From Hydractinia symbiolongicarpus (taxonomy: Eukaryota > Cnidaria > Hydrozoa > Anthoathecata > Hydractiniidae), in the NCBI RefSeq assembly GCF_029227915.1, contig NC_079880.1, positions 25,151,001 through 25,215,000 of the forward strand: 64,000 nt of DNA, in the 5' to 3' direction. The notes under the pieces are model-generated. The model was not told where the DNA came from. It did no database searches and worked only from the letters and a program-made list of their open reading frames with translations. Of this stretch, positions 11,186 to 24,589 are shown piece by piece. The translations under genes and the position numbers were made by a program. Each line of letters begins with the position of its first letter. Position 1 is the first letter of the stretch.

Positions 11186-14100
11186 CCGGAATTAATTACT
11201 AAAAAAACAGAAGAGCAGAGGGTAGGGGGGTATTTTTGGCCCTCTAATTCCAATAAAATAAGGGGGATTTGTAAAAAGTGTTTTTCAAATGTCAAGAAAA
11301 TAATGTTCAAAATATATAAGCGACGCAAAAGTGTCGCATTACAGGCATCAATTCCTCTGTAATTCATTATAATTCCTCAGTATCCATTATGTGTAATGAC
11401 TTAACCCTACTTATACCGGGCTTCCTTTTTGGGCATCAAATATCCTGGAAGGGGTAGGGGGGCGGTTCACCACCAACCCAGATTTTTATTATAACTTATG
11501 AAATACTGTTTCAATGGACCCGACACTTTCTGACTTTTAATATTGTTCTATTAGGCAACTTTTTATATAAAGTAAAATCCCATTTTGGGAGTTGCCATGG
11601 CAACGGTGTTGTCAAAGGTGTTCATGGCAAAAAATAGGCTTTTTAATTACTTTTTGTTTTCTGTTGGAGGTGATATTAATTAGGTATATTAGGTATATAA
11701 ATTGTTTTTAATAATTTACGCCAAGTAGCTATACAAAATAAATTTAAACTGCCAGAATATTTTCTCAATATTCAGTGGCGAAAGCAAATTTGATCTCGTA
11801 TTTAAGTCTTTACCACTAGTTAACAGACGACCATCCACCATGTTTTTTATTATTTTACCCCAGCGCGGGAGAGCAGTTTAATCGAACTCGCCGCGTTGAG
11901 GCATGAATTTGTGAGTCATTCCATCAAATCACAACCCAAAACCGAGAGTCCTGTTTTTTATCGCCGTCCCGATACCAGAAAAGATGCTAGATGCTCTGGG
12001 GACGAGGTTCGTATTAGTAATGATAAAACATTTTCTTCCCACATCTTTTTTTTGTGAACTGCCCAATACACAAAACAATTATAATAAATATAATTAATAT
12101 GGATTAATAGATATAAACCAATCCTTTTTGTTGTTCTTATGGCAACAATCTCATCCTGTGCAAGTATAAGGGAAATTTCTTTAATATAAAACTTTAGAGT
12201 GACCGTAAAACTAATTATTTTACATAAGGTTGATGAACGGGGAGTGAAGAAATACGAAAGGTTTTTGAACGCATAAGTAAAAGGAGAAACATCGTAAGTT
12301 AACTATTTAATTTTTTTTATAAAAGCGTTTTTTACGCGCGACTGTGGCACAATACATAAATATGTGCAGGACAGCTTTATATTTCAATATTTTATTAAAT
12401 TTTAATATTTATTAGTTTCTGACTTTTATCAAATTGGAATGGTAAAAATATTTGCAAATGGAAAAGCGAAGATGGACAGAAGATGTGTTTTTCGCCAAGT
12501 GTTGCAAATGTTTCCAGATTTTAAAGAAATATTTGATCTTGTCTACTTTGCATTGACATCCTGCTTTTCCAAACGGATGATTTAAAATCTAAATTGTAAA
12601 AAATTGTAAAAAATCTTGAATCTATATTATATATTTATATTGTGTATACAAATTATTATCTAAAAGAATGAATGATCCGTTGAAAATGCCCTTTGACTGG
12701 AAAAGCAAACATTAACGAAGATATTAGATGACAAATTCTGAACCCCAAGTGTTCCCTAGTTGCGCATGTGGTGATTGAAGTCTATTGTCTCAAGTTATAT
12801 GACCTAAAAATTTTAAGTTCATTGCAATCGCATGACTAATCTTCATTAATGAATAATGAGGCATAATATTTGACCAATTCACCGGAAAACGAATTATCCA
12901 CTTTGCACACTTTGCACACTACACACAAACATTTTAGCGTATTATTATGTATTAGTTGCCAAAGTGTGGGGAAATCTGCTTTGGCAAAATAACATTAATA
13001 AATATTGTTCCGTCGCGTAGAATTGAACGAAGTGTTTTGCTACAATTTCAGAAAAATTTTCGAAATACAATGGGGATTTCTTACAATAGAACCACTTCAA
13101 AAATGTGAAAATATTTGTTGCACGACACAAAAGAACTGATTTTTATTTTTTGGGGGTGCCTTTTCTTAAAAATGCTTCACACTCTTTCATTAACAGTCAA
13201 TGATTCCATTAAAAGAGCACGTAAAATCTGTAAACAACCTAAAAATATTGAAAATAAAAAAAAAATTACCCTGGCAAATGCGCTATCAAAACATGGTTAA
13301 AGCGTGCTAAAATACCCTATGTATGACAAGTTGACCTCCCAAAAATTATTTAACAACCAAAAATGCGTTTGACAGTCGTTGGATATTATAATACTATCTT
13401 CTGCGGAGTAGAAACACCAAAAATTAGAAAAAATAGAATAATCATACCCCCGGCAAATGCACTTCCAAATTGATACACTTCTTCAATTTTTTTTAATAAT
13501 CAATGTAAATGGACAATTTCCAAGATTAAAACGCTGTATTTTCACGTCGACCTTTTTCTTTCTACTAAGTTGAAATTCGAATGTTTATATTTTTAGTTTC
13601 GTGCGAGAGATTAACAAGATTGCATTCTCGTGGGAGATATAGGCATCGAGAAATCTTGTTTTGTACTTCTATTTTGCTTCATACTACGATTATCTACGAA
13701 GTGTACATTAACAAAGTTGTGTTTTCACAGAAGATAATAAGAAAGGAGAGGATTTATTGGCTGCTTTCTCAAAAAAAAAACAGGGTTTGTCACTTTTACC
13801 CGCCTCCTAGTAACTTAATTAGGATTATCACAATGATGCCCAACTAGATAAACTTAAAACATAGCTAGTCTTCCACCCTTATAAAATTAAAGCAAACAAG
13901 CCGACTGGTGACTAACTCGCACATGAAAGATTTCTTCTGAGGTGGGAACTTTTAAGGCTCGGGTTCAGAAAAGAAATGTACGCGTGTTTTTGCAGCAGTC
14001 TACTGGGGAAAAACTTAAAAGTAAAAACTTTATCAGCGTCCATGCGGGCTCAAATATTTATAAGGAAAACGTCACACATAATTATATCTTATTGTGTTTC

Positions 14101-15286
14101 TAACGAATCAAAATAACGCATTTCCATGTAGTCAGCGGGTTAGGGTATAAGTAAACGCGGAAAAAAAGGAAAAAAATGTGGCTCACCGTAAAAACATGCT
14201 ACGCGACATCTTTCAATTTTAAAATGTGTTACTTGTACAAACATTAAAAATGTTTTTCTAAATTCCAAAATTTTATTAGCCATTGATTTTGTTCGGTAGA
14301 TAGCTCGATAATTATCAAAAGAAGTATCGTTAAGTAGAAACACCCTTTTTCTTATACAAGAATCTGGTTTATAAAAATAGGCTGAAATTTAAGTTGCTCA
14401 GGACAATAGAGAAATGATAGTAATGACCAGCCTGGTTGGAATGTTGGAGTTCTGATAAACTACAGAAAGGATTGTCTGCCCCCATTTATAGAATTGGCCT
14501 AATGCTGACTCGATGCGGTCACTACAATCTCATTTAAGGTTACTGTAAAGGAAACAATTATTTTTTTTAGGTTTTTGCAAAATATTCATGACATATAGAA
14601 AAAAACATTCTCTTTCCAATGACATATTTTATAGTCTATGAAAATATTTGGAACATCCCTTTTTTCTGGAAAAAGCCTTTTTAGAGGTGTTATATCCTTC
14701 ACACCTTTGAAAAAATATGTGCAAAATGAGTTGAGCATATTTTTTGTAAACATTATGCATGATATGGAACTCCCGTATAAAAATATCCATAATAATATTT
14801 TTTAGATAGTTTACTTTCACTATCGAATTAAAAAAAATCAAAGTTAAGGAATATGCATATGAGCTGTCTCTTGTAAACCTGACTTCTGTCTATTAATAAT
14901 TCTGAATGCGTGCACACATATTCAGCATAAAGAAAAAGTTCGCACTTCTATCATCTTTCTGCATACTCAGTTCACACATTTTCATAACACTTACGAGAAT
15001 CTTTAAAAACAAATATCTCGCTAGTAAATTTTCGCATACCTGCCTTTACGTTTGTGGTCTCTTTTTCTGAAAGCTCCCTATTGGCTCATTGAAATTTTCG
15101 GTAATGAAAAGCTGAATAAATTATGCACAAAAGCTTCCCGGATTTTTTTGTATAAATTACTGATTAGCCAATTATGAGAACAGAAAGAAAATAATATGCA
15201 TTTTTTTGAATGATTGAATGTAATTACAAATAATTTCATAACGACGTTATTAGAAAAAAAACCGGGAACCTTTTTGAATTTAATTT
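11186..15286. other. Intergenic region, no gene seen
   Basis: Several short ORFs (at 12945, 13115, 13581, 14140 and 14629) have no recognisable domains. The 11395-11660 part reads like a dispersed repeat, with a G-rich block (GGAAGGGGTAGGGGGGCGG). Apart from the palindrome at 11591 I see nothing functional. Confidence 0.35.
11591..11604. promoter_or_regulatory. Perfect 14-bp palindrome matching the RFX X-box
   Basis: GTTGCCATGGCAAC fits the X-box consensus GTNRCC-N(0-3)-RGYAAC bound by RFX factors, which control ciliary genes. No gene is seen nearby and the surroundings look repetitive, so it may be a repeat-borne match. Confidence 0.3.
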
Positions 15287-15805
15287 ATGCTGAATATAAT
15301 GGTGCGAAAACGAGAAGTCTGCGACCACGCGTTCGGAAAAAGAAGCCATTTTAAAACGTACTGTGAAAAAAATTGGTGTGTGTTTATTTCAATATATTTT
15401 CTTTTTGGAAAATTACCATCTCACCAAAATAGCACCATCAAAAAGTCTTTCAGCAAGCATTCAGAAACAAAAAACATGAAAAAAATTATAAAAGTATTGA
15501 TAAATTATAAAGGTTTTTCTGAGACTACGCATCAAGTGAGCTTTTTCCTTTACAGTAACCTTAAAATACTTTGGCTTTGGCTATTTCACAAAATGAGCAT
15601 GATTAAGGCAGTACTTTGTAGTCGCTACTTTTATTTTATCACGAGTAAGAACCATCAAGAATACGCTAGCTGCACTTTCGGAATGTCCACATTATGGAAA
15701 AATCCGTTTTACGACCTAGAAATGTGCGAAAAATCGAGGAACCCGGGCTTGCAAGCGTCAGGAAAATTAGCACTCTTTAAAATTTTAGAAAAGCAAATCA
15801 CCTAA
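15287..15805 (+). CDS. 172-codon open frame of unknown nature
   Basis: The longest open frame in the first 27 kb: no domain, signal peptide or clear splice sites. It starts outside the 5.7-kb duplication and crosses its left boundary at 15561. The part inside the duplication recurs in the other copy (21124-21444), where the frame is altered by the absence of about 46 bases, so the reading frame is not conserved between copies. That argues against coding. I keep it only because of its length in AT-rich DNA. Confidence 0.15.
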   Translation: MLNIMVRKREVCDHAFGKRSHFKTYCEKNWCVFISIYFLFGKLPSHQNSTIKKSFSKHSETKNMKKIIKVLINYKGFSETTHQVSFFLYSNLKILWLWLFHKMSMIKAVLCSRYFYFITSKNHQEYASCTFGMSTLWKNPFYDLEMCEKSRNPGLQASGKLALFKILEKQIT

Positions 15806-16509
15806 GTGAGAAATGAAGTTTGACATGTTCAGAATGTGTATTACTAAGATAAAACGGTTTTCCAAATTACTTGAATTTTAAAGCTCATAAGTTTTAAAAC
15901 TCCGCTCTATTTGTGTTCGGAAATGTAGTTACATACGCAGCAGAAGACTTAAATTATTTCCATCCATTCCCACGTTATTTGGCGAGTAAACGTGCAATGC
16001 AATGGCTTCCGTAACGTGAGTAAATCCTCTGCTGGCGGGAAAAGGTTAAAGGCAGCTTTCACATGACTCATTTAAAGCATGACATACCAAACTCAAAGGC
16101 GTACTCATATCCATATTTACATTAATGGTTGCCAGTAAACGATATTAAGAAATATGAATCTTTTTTATCTACACAAAAGATGTAATATCTTTATAAATAT
16201 AACTTTAGTTATACCTGAAACTGGGAAGTATAAAATTATGTGAATACATAGTGTGTCTTTGTTCTGAATTTAACTATTAGCTACCATTTTGTCCAAACTG
16301 TGACTAAAGGAGCAAACAGAAAATCATGTTTTCTTATTTATTTTTTATCTCCATTAAATTCCAAGCTTTCCTCCAGGTATTTAAAGCCGCTGCACAACCT
16401 GCTCTTCATAGGTTAAAAAGAAAATAAATGTATTCTCGTGGAAGAATCCACAGTTTTTTTCTTTTAGTGGGAACTTTACAATATGTCTTACTTAATGATT
16501 ATCACTTAA

Positions 16510-18158
16510 GCATTACCGACTTTCATACAGCGCAGTCTGGGCAGGAGTAACGCGTTTGTAAGGACAAATTGTAGCCTGTTTTTAGTTGACTCGATAGCCC
16601 AGTCAAGTTTCTCGGTAACTTTCTCACAGAGAATTGTTTGTGTCATACGGAAAAATGCAGAAATGTGTAACGTTCCCCTAATTCTTTGCATTTTATACTA
16701 ACGTTTAACTTTTAAATAACGTGTTGATATGGTGGAGCTAGTCCTCTCTGTGGTATATTAACTTTATTAAAACGCTTCAAGTGAGAACAACCTACAGTTA
16801 TTAACTTTTCCAAAGTTCAAAGTTGGATGATGGTACAAAGGATATTTTTAGCTATGTGGCTTGTTAAAATATGCACAACACATCTTTTCCTTATAATCAA
16901 CCTTCAAGGTATAAATTAAATATAGCGAGATGACTGAAACCACCAATGTAAAATGTACGCTATGTATGCTTGGCTATGGCTAGCTACCTAGAACAAGGGT
17001 AAACAAGAAGGACAACCAAACATGAATTAGAGCTAGCTAATTGTAGCGAAAAGTAGAAAAAAACGATAATCCAATATCAAGCTGAAAGAATCAAGACATG
17101 GATAATCATCAAAGGCCATTGTCAAATTTGAACGAAAGTTTGATAAAAATGCCACAACTGCATATGTAGCAGCTTATACTGTCTTAATTACGTGATTATC
17201 TAAAAGCGAATATTTAACTCCACCGACCTTTATGGTTTAGCATCTCGTAAAATAACTTTGTTGTGGTTGAATTGGAAGTCATCGGATTAAAAGCGAATTA
17301 GTAAAAACATTCAAACATCCCCATGTAGCTACTATAATTTTGTTGTTTCGATGCAGACAAAGACGTGGAATAAAGATATATTTTCAGATAATGTATAAGG
17401 AAATGATCTACAGATCCATCTTCAATTTAAAATTTATATTTTAAAAGTTTTTTAAATTTTTAATTTAACTTTTTCTGGCTAACTTTTTTTTATGAGGAAA
17501 CGTTTTTTGTGGATGCAGGTAATCTTTAAAATAAGTGATTTTTACAGAAAGAAATTTTCATGATTTTTTTTAGCTTTTTTTCTTTAGTTAACAAGTTCAC
17601 AACAAATTTTAAAAATCAGTCATGTCTTTACAATTTATTTGCTGAAATAAATTCCTGTGAATTCCTGTGCATCAAGAGAACATTTTCTTATATTCATATA
17701 ATTTTCCTATGACTATTTTTGAACGTTATCTCATCTCTGTCAGAAAAGTTTGACCTACTTCCCCCTTTTAATATTAGATTCCTAATATATATATGATTTT
17801 CATTTGCTGTACTCGTTTATGTTTTAGGAAACTAAAAGATTATATATGTCAAATGTTGATGAAGATTTTTGCATAAAAACATTTTGCTGTAGTAAAAATC
17901 AGTATTTTCAAATAACGAAAATTTTATTGTGGGCAAAAAATGTCCATAAACCATTGAAGAATACCCTTCTTTAATTTCAGTGTTATAATAGTAAAGCATG
18001 GAGGTATAAAAGTTATTTTATACCTCCATTGGTAAATTTACAAGTTAAAATTTCTGTTAATGTTTTTTTTTTTCTAGTTGCGCTACCATTATGAAAATAC
18101 TTGTCCCTACAAGCGCTTTACTAGTGCCCAGACTGCATTGTATGAAAGTCGGTAATGC
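16510..18158. mobile_element. 1.65-kb element with 60-bp terminal inverted repeats (copy 1)
   Basis: The left end GCATTACCGACTTTCATACA is matched in inverted orientation by the right end, which finishes CTTTCGGTAATGC-like as GAAAGTCGGTAATGC at 18158. The inverted match continues for about 60 bases at roughly 85% identity (GCAGTCTGGGCA, AGTAA, GCG..TGTA..GACAA). No target-site duplication is obvious and no transposase frame is seen inside, so this is a non-autonomous DNA transposon or a fold-back element of unknown superfamily. It was present before the 5.7-kb duplication. Confidence 0.65.
17998..18029. repeat. Perfect 14-bp hairpin (copy 1)
   Basis: ATGGAGGTATAAAA, loop GTTA, then TTTTATACCTCCAT. 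The stem is perfect and lies inside the 1.65-kb inverted-repeat element. Confidence 0.85.
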
Positions 18159-18859
18159 GCATCGAAAAATAACAACTTAAAACATAAATATTTTATAGAG
18201 AGGCTTTTCTTAACTATATATTTGACAAAACTTTCTCGTCATTTGCAACAATTGAAAACGCAAGAAAAATAATACTAATTTTTTTTTTTATTTCCACCTC
18301 TCATTTTTTTTACACGCGTACCATTTCAGTGACCGTAACATTTTTTAGCTATCCAAATAGCGGCAATAGTGTTTTAGATACGGATTTTTTGTTAATCATG
18401 TTTAAATAACATGTTTTATTCATTCAACTTTTTAGGCATTAGGCTTTGCTATGTAATTTTTGTGTAGTCTGCTCTACTGCATAAGAGGTTGTTAAAAGAA
18501 GTTTGAGCTCGCATACTGCAGTGCTATAAAAACGATTGTAAAATTCTCCGTTACACGACAACTTTGTTATCAACGTTTCTTTTAAATGTTTGCGTCATCT
18601 GTTCTGAATAATTTACAAACGCGTAGCACTGAAATTATACTTGGCAGACATAATTTATTATACAAGAAGTTTTAGCTTCAAGAGAAATTGTTGAAACTGA
18701 ATATTATAAAATACAACATTGTGACAATAGATTCACAATAGGTTTAAAGTAACCCTTAATCATGTAAATATTTTTTTCAACTTCTAAAAATGTTGTAAAG
18801 TTATGCAGGTAGTCTAACTTGCTGCACATTTTCACATTGCATTGCATGCTTATCTTTCT

Positions 18860-18943
18860 CAACCTCGTCCCCAGCTCCTGTTGTCTCCTTCTTATCTCGA
18901 GACTGCGAGACGAACATGGCCCTGGAGGAGGCCTCGTCACGTG
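18860..18943 (+). repeat. CAACCTCGTCCCCAG...CACGTG repeat unit
   Basis: A GC-rich, about 84-bp unit beginning CAACCTCGTCCCCAG, with CTCGAGACTGCGAG in the middle and ending GGCCTCGTCACGTG. An inverted, diverged copy lies at 21155-21233. Its internal CCCCAG...CCTGG symmetry suggests a small fold-back MITE. Such CCTCGTCCCC units are, to my knowledge, common in cnidarian intergenic DNA. Confidence 0.6.
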
Positions 18944-21154
18944 AACCTACAATACACAGTTTTTCTGTGTGTACTACTATTTGTGTCAATGAACCAAAGT
19001 TTTAATTATAAGCTTGCAGAGTTAAGCGAGCTTGGCGTTTCACGTCACAGATACGTGTGGCGAGTTTGATTTGATTCCTCTCATACGCAACACACAAACT
19101 GCTCGCTTATTGCCCTTCATTGTTTTCTAAATGTATAAGTATAAAATCATGTTATTTAGGCTGCTGTTTACTTGAAGAAATTCAAGCAATTTAGTTATGT
19201 GTATTTTATTGAATTGGTTGGCTAGCAAGCACTGGGTTGCAGCTGCTGTTTACACGAAGAAGTTCAAGCAATTTAGTTTTCTTATTTATTTTGACTGAAC
19301 TTTAGAATTCTTATTTACTGTAAGTTCATATCCGTGTCTGCATTACTGTTTTTTATGATCACCAAGATTTTGCTGTATGAATCCCAAAGTTGCTTTTTTA
19401 TTATTATTTTGCACAAAATTTGTTAACAATGGTTAAATAAAACTGAATTTGTATATGGTGAATTTACCGTTTGTAGTTACATTTAGCAATTGCTATATAG
19501 TCCAAAAAGCTGGAAGAAACTTTACATGCGGATGGAAAAGTCTTTAAAAAGTATTTCCTTTAAGAGTCTTCTTTGCTTTTACATTTTGTGGCCTTCACAT
19601 TTCCAAAAAGCCACCCATTACTGTTAAGTTCTGCTTTATCCTTTCCTAATGACATGTTTTTGAAACGCCATACCCTTTCTGTTATTTTTCACTCAACAAG
19701 CCCACATTTTATTGCGCACACAGACATACAAAAACAAGTTTTTTTTATTTAAAACATAAATAATCCAAAAGGTTGATCTAAAGCATAATGCAGGTTTAAA
19801 AATGTCCACATGTGATATATTTGTTGATTCAAACCATGTATTACTGCATTAATAGTTTTTAGAAAGAATTGGTAAACGACTTTGCCAACAGTATTGCTAC
19901 CTTAACAGAAAAAAATTTTTAGGGAATAATTTTTTGAGGAAATTATTTTCGAGACGAATATTAATAGTTCCACAAAATCGCACTTTTTAAAGCTCATCAA
20001 AATATTGCTGCTGTTCAAAAAACGCTTTTTAATGGATACATACTTCTATAATTCTTGTCTTCTGAGGTTAGAATAGATTTTAAAATTTTCTTAACCTGTA
20101 TCTTAGTAAAAATTGATATGCTGTCAAAAACGGCTTATCGGCGTCTATGAAAAAGGCTAAATTCAGGAACTCAGAAAGTATGATGATAATAGAACCATTT
20201 TTGGCTCTGTTTCATCAAACAAGTCTAAAACCATATCTACCAAATCTCAAGTCAATATTTCAAATTTCACTAAAGATATGGGACTTTGAACTGAAAAGGA
20301 CATCTACCACTATCTTCAGTGTATCCTGGATTTAACCTTATGCCAGATTGAGCGCTCAATCAAAGTGTGACTTAAAGTATGATAGTGTTCGATTTTCTGA
20401 AAATTCAATTTAAAAAAATCTTATTAACTTTTTCTCTTCTTTAAAATGTCTGTGTAATTTTTTATGCCTCCTATAAAATCATCTTTTATCAGATTTGTTT
20501 AAAAGTACTCTACCGAAGTTATTGCACTTTGAAAGTTCTTGAATTAGAAACTAGGCCGGATAAATGTGCATTCAATGATAAAATGGCACTGACGGTTAAC
20601 TTACTGGCTTTTTATATTTTCTATGGTAAGCAAAGCATATAAAGTAATAACACATGCCCATTAATAACAGCCTGATATAATTTAAAACGTAATGGTACAT
20701 ATATTTTTTAAAAAAAATACAAATTATTTTGTCTATAAAGAACATGTGTGACAGTAGGTCTCTCAGCTAGTAATTTTATGTAACGCCATTCTCTGCATAA
20801 AGCTGCAAATTAAACCTACCCACTTGGAAACAAATTCAGTTTTTTTCTTTCTTTCTTATCTTTTCTTTGCTAGGTATAGTGTGCTAGCTAGCTACTTTTT
20901 TAGTTATTAAACTTTCCCAGCTATTGAAATATTTCCATGTAAGCAGTATTTTTATGTCTTATTTTATACTCTCATTGGTTAGTAATGCTTTTTATTAAAT
21001 TTTTCACTTTGAAAAAATCATGATACTGATACAGCTCCTCCGCCATTTTAATACAAACAACTTCCTCCTGTTCGTCACAGACTCGCCGCCTCGCCAAAAT
21101 GTTTTGTATGACGCAATAATTATGTGACATATCCGCGCCAATCAAGTTTGATAT

Positions 21155-21233
21155 CGGACAAGCCTCCTCAAGGGCCATGTTTGTATCACCATCCTATGTT
21201 AGAAAAGCTACAAAATGCCGTGGGACGAGGTTG
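21155..21233 (-). repeat. Inverted copy of the CCTCGTCCCC unit
   Basis: Read on the minus strand it begins CAACCTCGTCCCACGG and ends GGAGGCTTGTCC, matching 18860-18943 with gaps. Together the pair brackets 2.4 kb, which could be an element with these units as termini, or two independent insertions. Confidence 0.5.
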
Positions 21234-22161
21234 TGTCTTTCTTATTTTTCTCGCTGCTGTTTTAAGGCATATTAAAATACTTTGGCTTTGGCTATTTCTC
21301 AAAATGAGCATGATTAAGGCAGTACTTTGTAGTCGCTACTTTTATTTTATCCACATTATGGAAAAATCCGTTTTACGACATAGAAATGTGCGAAAAATCG
21401 AGGAATCCGGGCTTGCAAGCGTCAGGAAAATTAGCACTCTTTAAGATTTTTGAAAAGCAAATCACCTAAGTGAGAAATGAAGTTTGACATGTTCAGAATG
21501 TGTATTACTAAGATAAAACGGTTTTCCAAATTACTTGAATTTTAAAGCTCATAAGTTTTAAAACTCCGCTCTATTTGTGTTCGGAATTGTAGTTACATAC
21601 GCAACTAGAAGACTTAAATTATTTCCATCCATTACCACGTTATTTGGCGAGTAAACGTGCAATGCAATGGCTTCGGTAACGTGAATAAATCCTCTGCTGG
21701 CGGGAAAAGGTTAAAGTCAGCTTTCACATGACTCATTTAAAGCATGACATACCAAACTCAAAGGCGTACTCATATCCATAGTTACATTAATGGTTGCCAG
21801 TAAACGATATTAAAAACTATGAATCCTTTTTATCTACACAAAAGATGTAATATCTTTATAAATATAACTTTAGTTATACCTGAAACTGGGAAGTATAAAG
21901 TGTGTGTTTTTGTTCTGAATTTAACATCTAGCTACCGTTTTGTCCAAACTGTGACTAAAGGAGCAAACAGAAAATCATGTTTTCTTATTTATTTTTTTAT
22001 TTTCATTAAATTTCAAGCTTTCCTCCAGGTATTTAAAGCCGCTGCACAACCTGCTCTTCATAGGTTAAAAATAAAATAAATGTATTCTCGTGGAAGAATC
22101 CACAGTTTTTTTCTTTCAGTGGGAACTTTACAATCTGTCTTACTTAATGATTATCACTTAA

Positions 22162-23809
22162 GCATTACCGACTTTCATACAGCGCAGTCTGGGCAGGAGT
22201 AACGCGTTTGTAAGGACAAATTCTAGCCTGTTTTTAGTTGACTTGATAGCCCAGTCAAGTTTCTCGGTAACTTTCTCACAGAGAATTATTTGTGTCATAC
22301 GGAAAAATGCAGAAATGTGTAACGTTCCCCTAATTCTTTGCATTTTATACTAACGTTTAACTTTTAAATAACGGGTTGATATGGTGGAGCTAGTCCTCTC
22401 TGTGGTATATTAACTTTATTAAAACGCTTCAAGTGAGAACAACCTACAGTTATTAACTTTTCCAAAGTTCAAAGTTGGATGATGGTACAAAGGATATTTT
22501 TAGCTATGTGGCTTGTTAAAATATGCACAACACATCTTTTCCTTATAATCAACCTTCAAGGTATAAATTAAATATAGCGAGATGACTGAAACCACCAATG
22601 TAAAATGTACGCTATGTATGCTTGGCTATGGCTAGCTACCTAGAACAAGGGTAAACAAGAAGGACAACCAAACATGAATTAGAGCTAGCAAATTGTAGCG
22701 AAAAGTAGAAAAAAACGATAATCCAATATCAAGCTGAAAGAATCAAGACATGGATAATCATCAAAGGCCATTGTCAAATTTGAACGAAAGTTTGATAAAA
22801 ATGCCACAACTGCATATGTAGCAGCTTATACTGTCTTAATTACGTGATTATCTAAAAGCGAATATTTAACTCCACCGACCTTTATGGTTTAGCATCTCGT
22901 AAAATAACTTTGTTGTGGTTGAATTGGAAGTCATCGGATTAAAAGCGAATTAGTAAAAACATTCAAACATCCCCATGTAGCTACTATAATTTTGTTGTTT
23001 CGATGCAGACAAAGACGTGGAATAAAGATATATTTTCAGACAATGTATAAGGAAATGATCTACAAATCCATCTTCAATTTAAAATTTAAATTTTAAAAGT
23101 TTTTTAAATTTTTAATTTAACTTTTTCTGGCTAACTTTTTTTTATGAGGAAACGTTTTTTGTGGATGCAGGTAATCTTTAAAATAAGTGATTTTTACAGA
23201 AAGAAATTTTCATGATTTTTTTTAGCTTTTTTTCTTTAGTTAACAAGTTCACAACAAATTTTAAAAATCAGTCATGTCTTTACAATTTATTTGCTGAAAT
23301 AAACTACTGTGAATTCCTGTGCATCAAGAGAACATTTTCTTATATTCATATAATTTTCCTATGACTATTTTTGAACGTTATCTCATCTCTGTCAGAAAAG
23401 TTTGACCTACTTCCCCCTTTTAATATTAGATTCCTAATATATATATGATTTTCATTTGCTGTACTCGTTTATGTTTTAGGAAACTAAAAGATTATATATG
23501 TCAAATGTTGATGAAGATTTTTGCATAAAAACTTTTTGCTGTAGTAAAAATCAGTATTTTCAAATAACGAAAATTTTATTGTGGGCAAAAAATGTCCATA
23601 AACCATTAAAGAATACTCTTCTTAGATTTTAGTGTTATAATAGTAAAGCATGGAGGTATAAAAGTTATTTTATACCTCCATTGGTAAATTTACAAGTTAA
23701 AATTTCTGTTAATGTTTTTTTTTTCTAGTTGCGCTACCATTATGAAAATACTTGTTCCTACAAGCGCTTTACTAGTGCCCAGACTGCATTGTATGAAAGT
23801 CGGTAATGC
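22162..23809. mobile_element. 1.65-kb element with 60-bp terminal inverted repeats (copy 2)
   Basis: Copy of the element at 16510-18158, carried by the second tandem unit. The ends and the internal hairpin are preserved. Confidence 0.65.
23650..23681. repeat. Perfect 14-bp hairpin (copy 2)
   Basis: Identical to the hairpin at 17998-18029, in the second tandem copy. Confidence 0.85.
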
Positions 23810-24505
23810 GCATCAAAAAATAACAACTTAAAACATAAATATTTTATAGAGAGGCTTTTCTTAACTATATATTTGACAAAGCTTTCTTGTCATTTGCAAC
23901 AATTGAAAACGCAAGTAAAATAATACTGAAATTTTTATTTTTTTTTATTTCCACCTCTCATTTTTTTTACCCGCGTACCATTTCGGTTACAGTAACATTT
24001 TTTAGCTATCCAAATAGCGGCAATAGTGTTTTGGATACGGATTTTTTGTTAATCATGTTGAAATAACGTGTTTTATTCATTCAACTTTTTAGGCATTAGG
24101 CTTTGCTATGTGATTTTTGTGTAGTCTGCTCTACTGCATAAGAGGTTGTTAAAAGAAGATTGAGCTCGCATACTGCAGTGCTATAAAAGCGATTGTAAAA
24201 TTCTCCGTTACACGACAACTTTGTTATATTAATGTTTGCGTCATCTGTTCTGAATAATTTACAAACGCGTAGCACTGGAATTATACTTGGCAGACATAAT
24301 TTATTATACAAGAAGTTTTAGCTTCAAGAGAAATTGTTGAAACTGAATATTATATAATACAACATTGTGACAATAGATTCACAATAGGTTTAAAGTAACC
24401 CTTAACCATGTAAATATTTTTTTCAACTTCTAAAAATGTTGTAAAGTTATGCAGGCAGTCTAACTTGCTGCACATTTTCACATTGCATTGCATGCTTATC
24501 TTTCT

Positions 24506-24589
24506 CAACCTCGTCCCCAGCTCCTGTTGTCTCCTTTTTATCTCGAGACTGCGAGACGCCCATAGCCCTGGAGGAGGCCTCGTCACGTG
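24506..24589 (+). repeat. CCTCGTCCCC unit, second tandem copy
   Basis: Counterpart of 18860-18943, with a few substitutions (GACGCCCATAG for GACGAACATGG). Confidence 0.6.

Larger units (their letters stand above)
15561..21271 (+). repeat. Tandem segmental duplication, copy 1
   Basis: Direct head-to-tail duplication: this unit (about 5.71 kb) is repeated at 21272-26917. Left boundary: CAGTAACC then TTAAAATACTTTGGC. Right boundary: GGCATATT joined directly to AAAATACTTTGGC. Only about two bases (TT) are shared at the breakpoints, which fits end-joining or replication-based duplication, not recombination between long repeats. The copies are nearly identical with scattered substitutions and small indels. 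Copy 1 has about 46 extra bases near 15639-15685. Short ORFs recur as pairs (16506/22158, 18704/24350, 20147/25791, 20972/26616); none looks like a real gene. Confidence 0.95.

Noticed and set aside
16506-16691. 61-codon minus-strand ORF, conserved in the tandem copy
   Set aside because: Conservation reflects the recent duplication, and the frame includes the terminal inverted repeat of the 1.65-kb element.
20147-20335. 62-codon ORF identical in both tandem copies
   Set aside because: Identity follows from the recent duplication; no domain or splice context.
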